The notes: generated by a model not told the origin, from the letters alone. A DNA stretch of 64,000 nucleotides from Chitinophaga barathri (GCF_003807585.1 NZ_RMBX01000014.1:1-64000), one strand, 5' to 3'; counted from the first letter of the stretch, positions 52,202-61,939 are shown. Numbers and translations are program-made.

Positions 52202-54536
52202 GAAAATTCACTGTAAGGCGTATTGCTTTCAGGCCGCTGATGCCCTGTACCTCTTCAAGGTCAAGCATCTCAACGTCCGGCAGCAATACGTCTTTGTTTT
52301 GCAGGAACTCGATGTATTTGCGGTATTCGTCCGCTTCGCGTGCGTAAGAATATACGATCGCTATCTTTCCGGGCTGCGTGAGCCTTTCATTGGTATTCCT
52401 GATACGTACTTTGTCTATCCGTTTTTTCATGATCTCGTAACGGATATTGTAAGCCCCTTCCACATCAAATCTCCTTTCATCTTTCCGGAAACTGATATCG
52501 ATAGGATTGCTATGCGCAAGGATCAGCTGCGTGGTCTGCAATGGCAGTTTCAGCTTCGGTTCCAGTTCGCGCGTGATCCTAGCGATGGATGCCATACTTG
52601 AAAGCTGCCACAGGCGGAGATTACGCAGGTACAGCGTATCAAACTTACGGTCCGGCGCGATCGTTTGCCCGATATAGATATTGTACTCCACCCCGTCTGT
52701 CCGGTACTTTTCGAAGTAGCAGGGGTAAGAGCGTTGCAGTTCGTCTTTTTCTTTTTCCAGGAATTGATTGATGGCCATATTGATATCGCGCAGGCTTTCT
52801 TCGTATTCCCTGCGGTGATGATATACGTGGCCGGTAGTTTTGTCTATCTTCTCGAAATACTGGTTCAATAAAGGTTTCAGCTCTTCCCCGCTTTCATACA
52901 GGTGTTTGAAAGTGGGCGCTATCTCGTGATCCAGGAATTCATTGATCTTTACTTCATCTTCCGCAAACAGCGTGTCGTGCATACTGTTCAGCATGCGATT
53001 GTTCTTGAATTGCAGTTCTTCCAGCAAGGGAAGGTGCAGGTCGCCGTTGATGCGTTTAAACGTTTGCTGGATCAGCTGAAGCTGTTCCTTCAGGTCATCG
53101 CGGATGGCGGAGCCGCGCTCTACGGAAGAGTTGCGGATGTCCACCGCGCCATACAGCGGGTACACGTCTTCGAAAAGGATATTGCCGATGTCTTTCTGCT
53201 GCGCTTTGGGCGTATGCAGGTATTCCCACGCGGCTTCCGTGAACTTCCATTCCACAGCAGGTTGCAGGGCGGTAAACTGTTCTTTGATCACTTCATTGAT
53301 CCGTTCGTTCGCCAGCTCAATGCTTCTTCCCAGCAACATGGTGCCCACCGCATAGGTAGGCTGCAGCTGGCCCAGTATATCCCAATCCACTCCCTGGCTG
53401 CCGGTAGTGGCTATTTCCAGCATACCCAGCAGGTTGTTTTCATGTTGTATGGGAAACAGCAGGAAACTTTTTACGCCATGCAGGGGCAGGTATTTCAGGA
53501 AAGGATACAGCTCCACCGTCTGCCGGTTCACTTCCGGCAATACCAGTGGCTGCGGATTGTTCTCCAGGAATTCCTGCAGCTGTTCGTTGATGCTTTGGCG
53601 CTCCTGGTCGTTACGGGCGCTGGAGAAGATGATGCTTTGCGTGATATAGGTGGTTTCCAGCACGCTTTTGTTGTTCACCTTCAGGAAGGGTACCAGGTGG
53701 ATGTTCATATCACTGCGGCCCGTGAGTGTTCTCAGGTACTCCCTTGCCTGGGTGTATGTTTTCAGCTCGTTATCTTTCCGGATGTTGAGCACCAGGTTTT
53801 TCATGCCGTTCACGACATGTTCCCTGGTCACGTCCTGTATGGTCCAGATCACGAAACCTTCCAGCTCAAAGTTTTTCAGCGGCACGAGTTTTTCCAGTTC
53901 CTCGATGTCCTGGAACTTAAAGTCCCCGGCGCAGATCTCCCCGCAGTCCAGCTTGGGCAGCTCGCCTACGAGTTTTACGTCTGTAAAACGCGGGTCGATG
54001 TGTACTTTGATGTATTTGGAAAGCCCGGTCTCCGGGTTCACGATATGATGGATCAGCTCCTGGTCGTAGTTGATGGGCAGGTTGTACCAGCGTTCGAGGA
54101 TCATTTTGTACAGCCAGTACAGTTTATCCCTTCTCACTTTATCCACGGAAATACCTTTCGGCACGGCCATGAGTTCCTTCCCGTCTTCCGTGAATATCTG
54201 GCGGAATCGGTCAGAATAATAAAATATGGCGAAACGGTATGGTACCCCGATGCCGTAAATATCCCGGCTCTCATCCATAGTGACGGGAAACACGGTGGCG
54301 GTGATCAGGTCCAGGTATTCCTGGTACTTCGAGATGTCTGTGTCTTCCCTGAGCGGCTGCTGCAGTTCCGGGTTACTCTCAAAGTGGCGGACGATTTCTC
54401 TAAAATATGCGGCTCTTGCACCCTGTGCTTGTTCAGCTTTATCTTTCATGAACCTGATAAATGGCACAAACGAGATGTGACTATCTATCAGGAGGTCGTC
54501 CTTAAATAAGCCGGGGTGTGCTGTGAGTATTTTCAT
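52191..54536 (-). CDS. Large GAF-domain-containing protein of unknown function
   Basis: From the ATG at 54536 the protein has 781 residues and no signal peptide or membrane helix. A GAF-like segment lies in the middle (about 300-415, KSFLLFPIQHENNLLGMLEIATTG). The N-terminal 250 residues include a helical region ending in a second sensor-like part (FVIWTIQDVTREH), and the C-terminal half is mainly helical (QFLEKEKDELQRSYPCYFEKY). I do not recognise a catalytic motif. The 3' end overlaps the convergent Omp85 fusion gene by 11 bp. It is on the lysA strand, 82 bp after the DUF3267 gene. Confidence 0.7.
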   Translation of the reverse strand: MKILTAHPGLFKDDLLIDSHISFVPFIRFMKDKAEQAQGARAAYFREIVRHFESNPELQQPLREDTDISKYQEYLDLITATVFPVTMDESRDIYGIGVPYRFAIFYYSDRFRQIFTEDGKELMAVPKGISVDKVRRDKLYWLYKMILERWYNLPINYDQELIHHIVNPETGLSKYIKVHIDPRFTDVKLVGELPKLDCGEICAGDFKFQDIEELEKLVPLKNFELEGFVIWTIQDVTREHVVNGMKNLVLNIRKDNELKTYTQAREYLRTLTGRSDMNIHLVPFLKVNNKSVLETTYITQSIIFSSARNDQERQSINEQLQEFLENNPQPLVLPEVNRQTVELYPFLKYLPLHGVKSFLLFPIQHENNLLGMLEIATTGSQGVDWDILGQLQPTYAVGTMLLGRSIELANERINEVIKEQFTALQPAVEWKFTEAAWEYLHTPKAQQKDIGNILFEDVYPLYGAVDIRNSSVERGSAIRDDLKEQLQLIQQTFKRINGDLHLPLLEELQFKNNRMLNSMHDTLFAEDEVKINEFLDHEIAPTFKHLYESGEELKPLLNQYFEKIDKTTGHVYHHRREYEESLRDINMAINQFLEKEKDELQRSYPCYFEKYRTDGVEYNIYIGQTIAPDRKFDTLYLRNLRLWQLSSMASIARITRELEPKLKLPLQTTQLILAHSNPIDISFRKDERRFDVEGAYNIRYEIMKKRIDKVRIRNTNERLTQPGKIAIVYSYAREADEYRKYIEFLQNKDVLLPDVEMLDLEEVQGISGLKAIRLTVNFPKT

Positions 54537-54618
54537 ATGCAATACATAAATCCAATTGTGCTTACAGTCACAGTGCAGGAAAACAGATCGGTTGCGAGGG
54601 ATAGTTAGTTATGCAAAG

Positions 54619-55266
54619 TTACGGGTTTTCCGTTTTCAAATCCGGCAGCGTGTAAAAATAGGTGACGTCCCCGTCCGCATCGTCGAAACTGAGGGGCTGG
54701 CGGTGGCGGACCTGGTAAAAGTACGCGCAGAGGCCAAAATCTCCGGCGCAGCACATCGCATGAAACACCATGACGCCCAGGATCAGCGCTTTCCAGGGGG
54801 CGGTTACCAACAGGAAAGCGGCTATCAAAAGCAGGGAAATGACCACAAAAGGGGCGAGGGCGATGTAGCGGAACTGCCTGTAGTTCACGGCAAAACCGTG
54901 CGCCACGGCGTAAAACATCAGTTTTTTCCAGATCACGCCGTACCGTACGTCTTTTGCGCCATACCAGCGGAACATCCAGCCGTGGATCAGCTCGTGCAGC
55001 GGCACCAGCAGCAGTGTGGCGGGTATGCAGGCCAGCGTCCAGCCTGCCATCTGGCTGCCGGTAAGGGTATCGGATAAAAGAAAAAAGGCTGCGAGGGCAC
55101 CCATGCCTCCGCAGCCTGTTAATATCACTACAAAAAAAGAAGTGGCGTATATATTGCCGGATTTCAGCCCTTCCCGCAGCGGGATCACCAGCTCGTTGAA
55201 GCTGAACCGGGAGTATTCCTCGTACCCTTGTTCCCGGAGCGATTGGATCAGCTGGCCCGTCATCAT
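54619..55266 (-). CDS. DUF3267-like integral membrane putative zinc peptidase
   Basis: The 215-residue protein has about four membrane helices and the zincin motif H91-E-L-I-H95 at the end of the second (LVPLHELIHGWMFRWYGAKDVRYG), with a further membrane GDFGLC segment. DUF3267 members are predicted membrane metalloproteases. The ATG overlaps the lysA stop (TAATG), so translation is coupled. The substrate is unknown and activity has not been shown for most of the family. Confidence 0.8.
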   Translation of the reverse strand: MMTGQLIQSLREQGYEEYSRFSFNELVIPLREGLKSGNIYATSFFVVILTGCGGMGALAAFFLLSDTLTGSQMAGWTLACIPATLLLVPLHELIHGWMFRWYGAKDVRYGVIWKKLMFYAVAHGFAVNYRQFRYIALAPFVVISLLLIAAFLLVTAPWKALILGVMVFHAMCCAGDFGLCAYFYQVRHRQPLSFDDADGDVTYFYTLPDLKTENP

Positions 55267-56492
55267 TACATCGTGATTTCTACCTGGTTTTTCAGCAGGT
55301 CGTCTATCGTGTCCCGCTTGCGTATCAGGTGCGCTTTCCCGTCTTTCACCAGCACTTCGGCAGGTTTCAGGCGGCTGTTGAAGTTGCTGGACATTTCAAA
55401 ACCGTAGGCGCCCGCGTTGTAGAACACGAGGTAGTCGCCTTCGCGCACTTCGTTGATCTTGCGGTCCCAGCCGAAGGTGTCCGTTTCGCAGATATTACCT
55501 ACCACGGTATAGATCCTGTCCGTGCCTTTCGGGTTGGAAATATTCTTGATCAGGTGGAAAGAATCGTAGAACATGGGGCGGATCAGGTGGTTAAAACCGG
55601 AGTTCACACCCACAAACACGGTAGCCGTGGTTTGTTTGATCACGTTGGCTTTCACCACAAAGTAACCGCACTGGCTCACCAGGAATTTCCCCGGTTCAAA
55701 CCAGAGCTGTAAAGGCCTTGCGTAGTTTTTGGCGAATTTGTTGAAAGCTTCGGTCAGTTTTTTACCCAGCAGGTCGATGTCCGTTTCGGGATCGCCTTGC
55801 TGATAAGCAACCTTAAAACCGCTGCCCAGGTCGATGAATTCCAGGTCCGGGAAGTGCTCGGTCATTTCAAACATGATCTCCACGCCGCGCAGGAACACGT
55901 CCACGTCTTTGATCTCGGAACCGGTGTGCATGTGCAGGCCGGTCACCTTCAGTTTGGTGGATTTCACGATACGCTCGATGTGGCGCAGCTGGTGGATGGA
56001 GATGCCGAACTTGCTGTCCACATGCCCGGTGGATATTTTAAAGTTCCCCCCTGCCATGATGTGCGGGTTCAGCCGGATGCAGATGGGATAGCTGCCGCCA
56101 AACTGGTTGCCGAACTGTTCGAGGATGGAAATGTTGTCGATATTCAGGTTCACGCCCAGCTCCTTGGCCGCGATGATTTCCTGGAGGTCAACGCAGTTGG
56201 GGGTGAAAATGATGTTCTTCGGATCGAAGCCGGCTTTCAGGCCCAGCTGTACTTCCTGGATAGAAACCGTGTCCAGCCCGCAACCCAGTGAGTTGATATA
56301 GCGGAGCACGTTGATATTGGTCAGGGCTTTACAGGCATAAAAAAAGCGTGCATCCGCCTTGCTGAAGGCGCTCTGCAACTTCTCGTACTGTGTTTTGATC
56401 TTTTCCGCATGGTAAATGTATACCGGGGTGCCGAATTCCTGTGCGGTTTTCACCAGGAACTCCGCGCTGAGAACATCGCTTTGTTTAGCCAT
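55266..56492 (-). CDS. lysA: Diaminopimelate decarboxylase
   Basis: The 408-residue PLP enzyme converts meso-diaminopimelate to lysine. K55 in FFYACKAL binds PLP; HMHTGSE, a glycine-rich phosphate loop (LGSGFKVAY), EPGKFLV and NICETDTFG are in order. The GKFL loop and YNAGAYGFEMSSNFNSR motif match LysA rather than ornithine decarboxylase. The stop overlaps the DUF3267 start. Supplies lysine and limits diaminopimelate for peptidoglycan. Confidence 0.95.
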   Translation of the reverse strand: MAKQSDVLSAEFLVKTAQEFGTPVYIYHAEKIKTQYEKLQSAFSKADARFFYACKALTNINVLRYINSLGCGLDTVSIQEVQLGLKAGFDPKNIIFTPNCVDLQEIIAAKELGVNLNIDNISILEQFGNQFGGSYPICIRLNPHIMAGGNFKISTGHVDSKFGISIHQLRHIERIVKSTKLKVTGLHMHTGSEIKDVDVFLRGVEIMFEMTEHFPDLEFIDLGSGFKVAYQQGDPETDIDLLGKKLTEAFNKFAKNYARPLQLWFEPGKFLVSQCGYFVVKANVIKQTTATVFVGVNSGFNHLIRPMFYDSFHLIKNISNPKGTDRIYTVVGNICETDTFGWDRKINEVREGDYLVFYNAGAYGFEMSSNFNSRLKPAEVLVKDGKAHLIRKRDTIDDLLKNQVEITM

Positions 56493-56531
56493 TGTATCTT
56501 GTAAATTGAATGTGCGAAAATAATAAGAATA

Positions 56532-56918
56532 TTAATCTTCCTGCATAAAATCGTCCAGGTCCCGGCGTTCCTTCTTGGTGGGGCGCCCGATCTTGCTCTG
56601 GCGCTTGCCGGTATCAAAGCTGGCGGCCGTCCGTTGATTGAACAGCTTGTCTTCTTCGGGAGTGATATCCAGGTAATATTTAATGGCTTCGGTATACTGC
56701 ACACGGTTGGCCAGCAGCCCCGTCACCTCTATCTTCCAGCGTTTTGCTTCGGTGCGTATGTCGTACTGGTCGCCGGTCACCACGGGTCTTGCGGCTTTCA
56801 CGGCTGTGCCGCGCAGCTTTACTTTCCCGCTGTCGCAGGCGGCTGCCGCCTGTGTGCGGGTTTTGAATATCCTGATGGCCCAGAGGTATTTGTCCAGGCG
56901 TACTTTTTCCGCGCTCAT
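56532..56918 (-). CDS. S4-domain RNA-binding protein (Hsp15-like)
   Basis: From the ATG at 56918 (the frame opens 13 codons upstream) the 128-residue protein starts MSAEKVRLDKYLWA and has an S4 RNA-binding domain (VRLDKYLWAIRIFKTRTQAAAACDSGKV as conserved parts), then a basic tail. Hsp15 (HslR) binds stalled 50S subunits with nascent chains in other bacteria. The gene lies 39 bp upstream of lysA. Confidence 0.9.
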   Translation of the reverse strand: MSAEKVRLDKYLWAIRIFKTRTQAAAACDSGKVKLRGTAVKAARPVVTGDQYDIRTEAKRWKIEVTGLLANRVQYTEAIKYYLDITPEEDKLFNQRTAASFDTGKRQSKIGRPTKKERRDLDDFMQED

Positions 56919-57033
56919 GGGCGCAAAATTACGCAAAATGTCGTATCCGACCCCCAATATGTCTCAATCACAACCCGTCTGAACAAAGGGCCTGGCTTAA
57001 TTTTGTTTCACACAACCACAAAACCACACTACT

Positions 57034-57438
57034 ATGAAAAAAACAAAGATCTTCTACTGGATAGTAACCGGCCTGATGGCCGCATTTATGGGCCTAGGCG
57101 CTATCTATGACGCCAGCGGCGCACCCGAGGCCGTGGCTTACGTCACTAAGCTGGGGTACCCCGCCTACATCGCTCAATTCCTGGGCGTAGCTAAAATACT
57201 GGGGCTCATCGCCATACTGGTACCGGGCTTCCCACGGCTGAAAGAGTGGGCTTATGCCGGCCTTATATTCGACCTCATCGGCGCCATGTATTCACACTTT
57301 ATGTCCGGTGATCCTGCCAGCACCTGGGGGTTCATCCCGTTGCCCATGGCGTTCGTGTTTGGCTCCTATTTCCTTTATCATAAGTTGCGCAGGCAGAAGC
57401 TGGCACAGGAAGGTAAAACCGATATAGCCTTCGGCTGA
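57034..57438 (+). CDS. DoxX-like small membrane protein
   Basis: The 134-residue protein has four membrane helices (WIVTGLMAAFMGLGAIYD; AQFLGVAKILGLIAILVPG; WAYAGLIFDLIGAMYSHF; PLPMAFVFGSYFLYHKL) with the DoxX-like pattern of a Gly in helix one and PGFPRLKEWAYAGL between helices two and three. The function is unknown. It is monocistronic, with a terminator at 57460. Confidence 0.85.
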   Translation: MKKTKIFYWIVTGLMAAFMGLGAIYDASGAPEAVAYVTKLGYPAYIAQFLGVAKILGLIAILVPGFPRLKEWAYAGLIFDLIGAMYSHFMSGDPASTWGFIPLPMAFVFGSYFLYHKLRRQKLAQEGKTDIAFG

Positions 57439-57459
57439 TAACGCATATACTTCAATATC

Positions 57460-57499
57460 AGGCCGGGAGATTTTACAGGAATGTAACATCTCCCGGCCT
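57460..57499 (+). terminator. Rho-independent terminator after the DoxX-like gene
   Basis: Perfect 12-bp arms (57460-57471, 57488-57499) with a 16-base loop, then TCGTTTTG. Confidence 0.8.
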
Positions 57500-57560
57500 T
57501 CGTTTTGCATGAGAATAAAGCGATGAGTTCGTATATTTCGGAGAATTATCATCTATCGGA

Positions 57561-58991
57561 ATGAAAAGGAGCCACCTGCTTTACCCCCTGATCATCGGGG
57601 CATTTGCCCTGCTCACCTGGCTGATCATCGCCCGGGGAGAAAAATTACCTGAACGCACCGCCACACCGCTCACCAATGCCGTGGCGCAACCGGCGCCTGC
57701 CGCTCCCGCAGCGGCTGGCAGCAATGTATTCGCAGAACTGCTGCATCATGCGCAGCACCCGCTGAGTATGCTGCTGATGCAGATCATCCTGATCCTCTGT
57801 GTGTCCCGGGCTTTTGGTTTCCTGGCGCGTAAAGTGAAGCAGCCCGCCGTGGTAGGCGAGATCGTCGCCGGTATTTTCCTCGGCCCTTCCCTGTTGGGAT
57901 GGTTGTCTCCGGCGGTTATGCAGGGGGTATTCCCTACAGCCTCCCTGTCCAACCTCCAGTTCCTCAGCCAGATCGGCCTCGCGTTTTTTATGTTCATCGT
58001 AGGCATGGAGCTGGACATCAGCAAGATCCGCCAGAAAGCCCATGACGCGGTAATGATCAGCCATGCGAGCATTATCATACCCTTTTTCCTGGGCGTTTGC
58101 CTGGCGTATTTTATCTACCAGCAATATGCCCCGGTACACGTCAGTTTCCTTTCGTTTTCGTTGTTTATGGGCATCGCGATGAGTATCACCGCGTTCCCGG
58201 TACTGGCGCGCATCGTGCAGGAGCGCGGGCTCACCGGCACGCCGCTGGGCGTGATGGCTATCACCTGCGCGGCCGCGGACGATATCACGGCCTGGGGTAT
58301 CCTGGCGGTGGTAGTGGCGATCGTAAAGGCAGGCGGTATCCTCAGCGCCCTGTTCACTATCCTGCTGGCGATTGCTTTTGTACTGTGTATGCTGCTGGTG
58401 GTGCGCCCCTGGCTGAAACACAGGATGAGTACGCTTTACGGCACCAAAACCAAAGTGGCGCTGGGTTTCTTTGTGCTACTGATCTCGGGGTACCTGGCGG
58501 AAGTGATCGGCATACACCTGCTGTTCGGTGCTTTCCTGGCAGGCGTGATCATGCCGGTTGAAAGTAATATCAAAAATGTGTTGACGGATAAACTGGAAGA
58601 TGTGAGCGTGGTGATCCTGCTCCCTATATTTTTCGTTCTGACCGGCCTGCGCACGCAGATCGGGTTGCTGAATGAAGGCCATCTGTGGGCGGTATTCGGC
58701 GTGATCATGCTGGTGGCTGTTTCCGGGAAATTTGCAGGTTCCGCGCTCACCGCGAGGATCGTGGGGCAGCCCTGGCCGGAAGCATTGTCTATCGGCGCAC
58801 TCATGAATACCCGCGGCCTGATGGAGCTGGTGGTGCTGAATATCGGCTATGAGCTGGGTATTCTTACGCCCCAGGTGTTTGCGATGCTTGTACTGATGGC
58901 ATTGGCCACCACTTTCATGACCGGGCCGCTGCTGGACATTATCAATTTCAGCTACGCACAGGGAAGGCAAAAGACTTTGCACCAGCATTAG
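57561..58991 (+). CDS. CPA2-family cation:proton antiporter
   Basis: The 476-residue membrane protein has about 13 helices, with the Kef/CPA2 motifs QPAVVGEIVAGIFLGPSLLG, GLAFFMFIVGMELD, the ADDITAWG core, LPIFFVLTGLRTQ and NTRGLMELVVLN. It exchanges H+ for Na+ or K+ across the inner membrane. It lacks a C-terminal TrkA domain, unlike KefB/C, and carries an Ala/Pro-rich periplasmic-side segment near residues 38-56 after the first helix. Specificity cannot be read from the sequence. Confidence 0.92.
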   Translation: MKRSHLLYPLIIGAFALLTWLIIARGEKLPERTATPLTNAVAQPAPAAPAAAGSNVFAELLHHAQHPLSMLLMQIILILCVSRAFGFLARKVKQPAVVGEIVAGIFLGPSLLGWLSPAVMQGVFPTASLSNLQFLSQIGLAFFMFIVGMELDISKIRQKAHDAVMISHASIIIPFFLGVCLAYFIYQQYAPVHVSFLSFSLFMGIAMSITAFPVLARIVQERGLTGTPLGVMAITCAAADDITAWGILAVVVAIVKAGGILSALFTILLAIAFVLCMLLVVRPWLKHRMSTLYGTKTKVALGFFVLLISGYLAEVIGIHLLFGAFLAGVIMPVESNIKNVLTDKLEDVSVVILLPIFFVLTGLRTQIGLLNEGHLWAVFGVIMLVAVSGKFAGSALTARIVGQPWPEALSIGALMNTRGLMELVVLNIGYELGILTPQVFAMLVLMALATTFMTGPLLDIINFSYAQGRQKTLHQH

Positions 58992-59081
58992 AAGGGTGAT
59001 AACAACCGGGATGATTCCGGCAGCTTAAAAGCCTGCATTCCTCCTACCCTTCAGAAACTGCATATCATTTTACAAATAACG

Positions 59082-59103
59082 AAGGCCCGGGAATCCGGGC
59101 CTT
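59082..59103 (+). terminator. Terminator of the antiporter gene
   Basis: Nine-bp arms AAGGCCCGG (59082-59090) and complement (59095-59103) with a four-base loop; followed by a weak U run. It lies 90 bp past the antiporter stop. Confidence 0.65.
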
Positions 59104-59112
59104 TACCAAATA

Positions 59113-59143
59113 AAAAGGGCCGCTTTCTTCAAGCGGCCCTTTT
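59113..59143. terminator. Bidirectional terminator between the antiporter and mltD-like genes
   Basis: Thirteen-bp arms (59113-59125, 59131-59143) with A and T tails on both sides of the stem, placed between convergent genes 122 bp from the first stop and 19 bp from the second. It can serve both strands. Confidence 0.8.
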
Positions 59144-59161
59144 CTTATATCTTCTGAACTG

Positions 59162-60394
59162 TTATTTTCTCTTGGTCGTTGTTTTTTTGCGGGTGGAGGT
59201 CTTTTTGGCTACCACTTTCTTTTTCGGGTTGGCATTCACTTCCGGTCTTTTAACAGGGGCCGGGAAGCGGGACCTGTCAACCGTTGAAGCCTTGTCGTCG
59301 AGCGTGATCTGGAGGGATTCTTTCAGTATCTCCTCTTTTTCGGCCTGGAAGAGTTTCATTTTCTCTTTCGGGATACGCAGGTCGTAGCTGTTGGTTTCGC
59401 TGGCCAGGGCTTGTGAGAAGCCGGGGTTCAGGCGTTCCAGTTCAGCGGGTTCCATGGCCAGTTTTTTGGCAATGGCTTCCAGCCTGAATTTACCGGAGAT
59501 GTTGAATTCCACTGTATTGAACATATCATCTTCCGTGAGCGGCGCCGCTTTGCGGAACTCCGCGGCGGTGGTCATACGGGCTGCGGGAGCGGCGGCGTAG
59601 TTGTCACCCACACCAAAGAAGGTATTGAAACGGTCCAGGATGTAGCCGGTAGCGATGAATTTGTACACATGCCCGCGGGATTCGGCCGGGAGGAAATACT
59701 GGATACCCCAGAAATCGCTCCTGCCACTGATCTTCTGTGCACGTTGTACACCGCCTGCGCCGCAGTTGTAGGCGGCTACCACCAGTAACCAGTCATCGAA
59801 CTGTTCGTACAGTTCATTCAGGTATTTGGCGGCGGCTACGGTGGATTTATAAAAATCTTTCCTTTCGTCCACTTTTTTACCAACGCTCAGTCCGAAGATG
59901 CGGGCGGTGCCGCTCATGAACTGCCACATGCCTACGGCGCCAACGCGTGAGCGGGCATTATAGGACATTCCGGATTCTATCACGGCCAGGTATTTCATTT
60001 CCTCGGGGATGCCGTGGTCGGTGAATACCTTTTCTATCATGGTAAAATACGGTGCGGAGCGCTCTACCATCACCGCGAGGTGACGGGAATAACGGGTCGC
60101 GTAATCGTTGATATAACCTTTTACGAAGTGATTGCCGAGCTGTTCATATACCTTGGGGGTACGAACCACGACAGGCATGTTTTGGGCAGCCTGCTTAACC
60201 GCCTGTGAAGCGGGTGCGCCGTGTATTACCGTGTCTTTCGGCAGGTGGGCGGACTTTTTGAGCGTAACGGAGGTATCGGCGCGCGCTTCCTGAACCGGAA
60301 ACACTATCTCCTTAGGGCTCTCACTGCTGGCGGCTACCGCACTGGTACTCCCCGCTAAGGCCGGCAATAAGAGTAATAAAAAGACTTTCGTCAT
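59162..60394 (-). CDS. MltD-like membrane-associated lytic transglycosylase
   Basis: The 410-residue precursor has a signal peptide (LLLLLPALAGSTSAVA), an SLT domain (about 95-250) with catalytic E140 in AVIESGMSYNARSRVGAVGMWQFM parts, and AAYNCGAGGV, then a helical tail region (about 295-360) and a very basic C terminus (KKKVVAKKTSTRKK). It cleaves glycan strands of peptidoglycan in the periplasm. LysM domains expected of MltD are not clearly visible; the FRLEAIAKKLAMEPAELERLN segment is LysM-like. It starts 18 bp after the gatA stop. Confidence 0.9.
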   Translation of the reverse strand: MTKVFLLLLLPALAGSTSAVAASSESPKEIVFPVQEARADTSVTLKKSAHLPKDTVIHGAPASQAVKQAAQNMPVVVRTPKVYEQLGNHFVKGYINDYATRYSRHLAVMVERSAPYFTMIEKVFTDHGIPEEMKYLAVIESGMSYNARSRVGAVGMWQFMSGTARIFGLSVGKKVDERKDFYKSTVAAAKYLNELYEQFDDWLLVVAAYNCGAGGVQRAQKISGRSDFWGIQYFLPAESRGHVYKFIATGYILDRFNTFFGVGDNYAAAPAARMTTAAEFRKAAPLTEDDMFNTVEFNISGKFRLEAIAKKLAMEPAELERLNPGFSQALASETNSYDLRIPKEKMKLFQAEKEEILKESLQITLDDKASTVDRSRFPAPVKRPEVNANPKKKVVAKKTSTRKKTTTKRK

Positions 60395-60412
60395 ACGCGT
60401 TGTTGTTTGTTT

Positions 60413-61864
60413 TTATACTATTTGTACTTGCTGCTCTTGCAACATGTTATGTGCTATCTGTAACAAGTTCCTTTCGTCAAACTCCTTCGTGATGATCTGC
60501 AGGCCGTATGGCATCCCGTTTGAATGCCGGAGCAAAGGTACTGAAATCGCCGGAACCCCGGTCAGATTGGCCAATACCGTATAAATGTCAGCCAGGTACA
60601 TGGCTATGGGATCGTCCATTTTTTCTCCGATCTTAAAGGCTGTGCTGGGCACGGTAGGCAGTAAAATTGCGTCGTATTCTGACAGAATATGCTGCATTTT
60701 CTCCACCACCAGCCTTCTTACCTGCTGCGCCTTCGTGAAATAAGCGTCGTAATATCCGGCGCTCAATACAAAGGTGCCAAGTAAGATACGGCGTTTTACC
60801 TCTTTTCCAAACCCTTCGGACCGGCTTTTCTTGTAAAAATCGGTCAGGTCCAGGCCTTTCTGAGGGGTACGGTAGCCGTACTTCACCCCGTCAAACCGGC
60901 TCAGGTTGCTGGAGGCTTCCGCGGTAGTGAGCACATAATATGCGGCCACCACGTAATCCAGGTAATCGAAGTTCACCCCTTCGACGGTGTGACCTTCAGC
61001 CTTTAATTGTTCAAAGAAACTTTCAAATCCCCCCCGCATTTCGGTATCCAGACCTTCATGGTGCAGGGCATCTTTCAAATACGCAAATTTCCGGCTTTTA
61101 TTGTGCCGGAGATCCGCCTGGTAATCAGGAACTTCACTTTGAGAGGCTGTGCTATCATAGGCATCAGGCCCGGAAATGACTTGCAGAACCAACGCCGTAT
61201 CTGCAATATTCGAGCCAAAAATACCTATCTGGTCAAAGGAAGAAGCGTATGCAATAAGGCCATGCCGCGAAATTCTGCCATAAGTGGGCTTAAGTCCCAC
61301 AATACCACAGAAATCGGCCGGCTGGCGTACGGAACCGCCGGTATCGCTGCCCAGGCTTACCTGGCAGAGACCGGCCTGTACCGCCACTGCGGAACCGCCC
61401 GAAGAGCCGCCCGGTACCCGGGTGACGTCCAGCGCGTTCAGCACCTTGCCATATGCGGAGTTTTCATTGGTGCTACCCATGGCAAACTCGTCGCAGTTCA
61501 GGCGCCCGATGATAATGGCGCCTTCGGCCAGCAGTTTTTCAACCGCCGTTGCGTTATACAGGGAGGTGAATCCCTCTAATATCTTCGATGCGGCGGAAAC
61601 TTTATGGCCTTTGTAGCAGATCACATCCTTGATGCCCACTACCACACCCGCCAAAAGGCCCGGACGCTCTCCCCTTTGGATCTTTTCATCCAGGGAACGC
61701 GCCTGCGCCAAAGCATCTTCTGAAAATACTTCTAAATAAGCATTGAGGTGCCGGGCCTGCTCAATCCTGTCAAGGTACATGCGTACCATGGACTCGCAGG
61801 TCGTTTTTCCGGCATACAACGCCTCATGAAAAGACGATATACTGCTGAATTCAGTCAAACCCAA
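60413..61864 (-). CDS. gatA: Glutamyl/aspartyl-tRNA amidotransferase subunit A
   Basis: The 483-residue amidase has the Ser-cisSer-Lys triad K79 (VGIKDVI), S154 (PGGSSGGS) and S178 (GSDTGGSVRQPA). With GatB and GatC, encoded elsewhere, it amidates Glu-tRNAGln or Asp-tRNAAsn. No ATG precedes codon 23; an in-frame TAA lies three codons upstream of TTG 61864, and TTG 61858 is the only near alternative. With the first TTG the catalytic residues fall at the same numbers as in the best-studied GatA. It is followed by mltD and preceded by tatA on the same strand. Confidence 0.95.
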   Translation of the reverse strand: MGLTEFSSISSFHEALYAGKTTCESMVRMYLDRIEQARHLNAYLEVFSEDALAQARSLDEKIQRGERPGLLAGVVVGIKDVICYKGHKVSAASKILEGFTSLYNATAVEKLLAEGAIIIGRLNCDEFAMGSTNENSAYGKVLNALDVTRVPGGSSGGSAVAVQAGLCQVSLGSDTGGSVRQPADFCGIVGLKPTYGRISRHGLIAYASSFDQIGIFGSNIADTALVLQVISGPDAYDSTASQSEVPDYQADLRHNKSRKFAYLKDALHHEGLDTEMRGGFESFFEQLKAEGHTVEGVNFDYLDYVVAAYYVLTTAEASSNLSRFDGVKYGYRTPQKGLDLTDFYKKSRSEGFGKEVKRRILLGTFVLSAGYYDAYFTKAQQVRRLVVEKMQHILSEYDAILLPTVPSTAFKIGEKMDDPIAMYLADIYTVLANLTGVPAISVPLLRHSNGMPYGLQIITKEFDERNLLQIAHNMLQEQQVQIV

Positions 61865-61939
61865 ACCAGTTTAAATCTTACAATCGGAGATTTCTACAAC
61901 AATGAGAATGGGCTATACCAGCCATTCCCGTAAGGTTGA

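Noticed and set aside
52902..54509. 535-codon plus-strand frame opposite the GAF gene
   Set aside because: Shadow of a real gene in GC-rich DNA; composition rich in His, Gln and Val without any motif.
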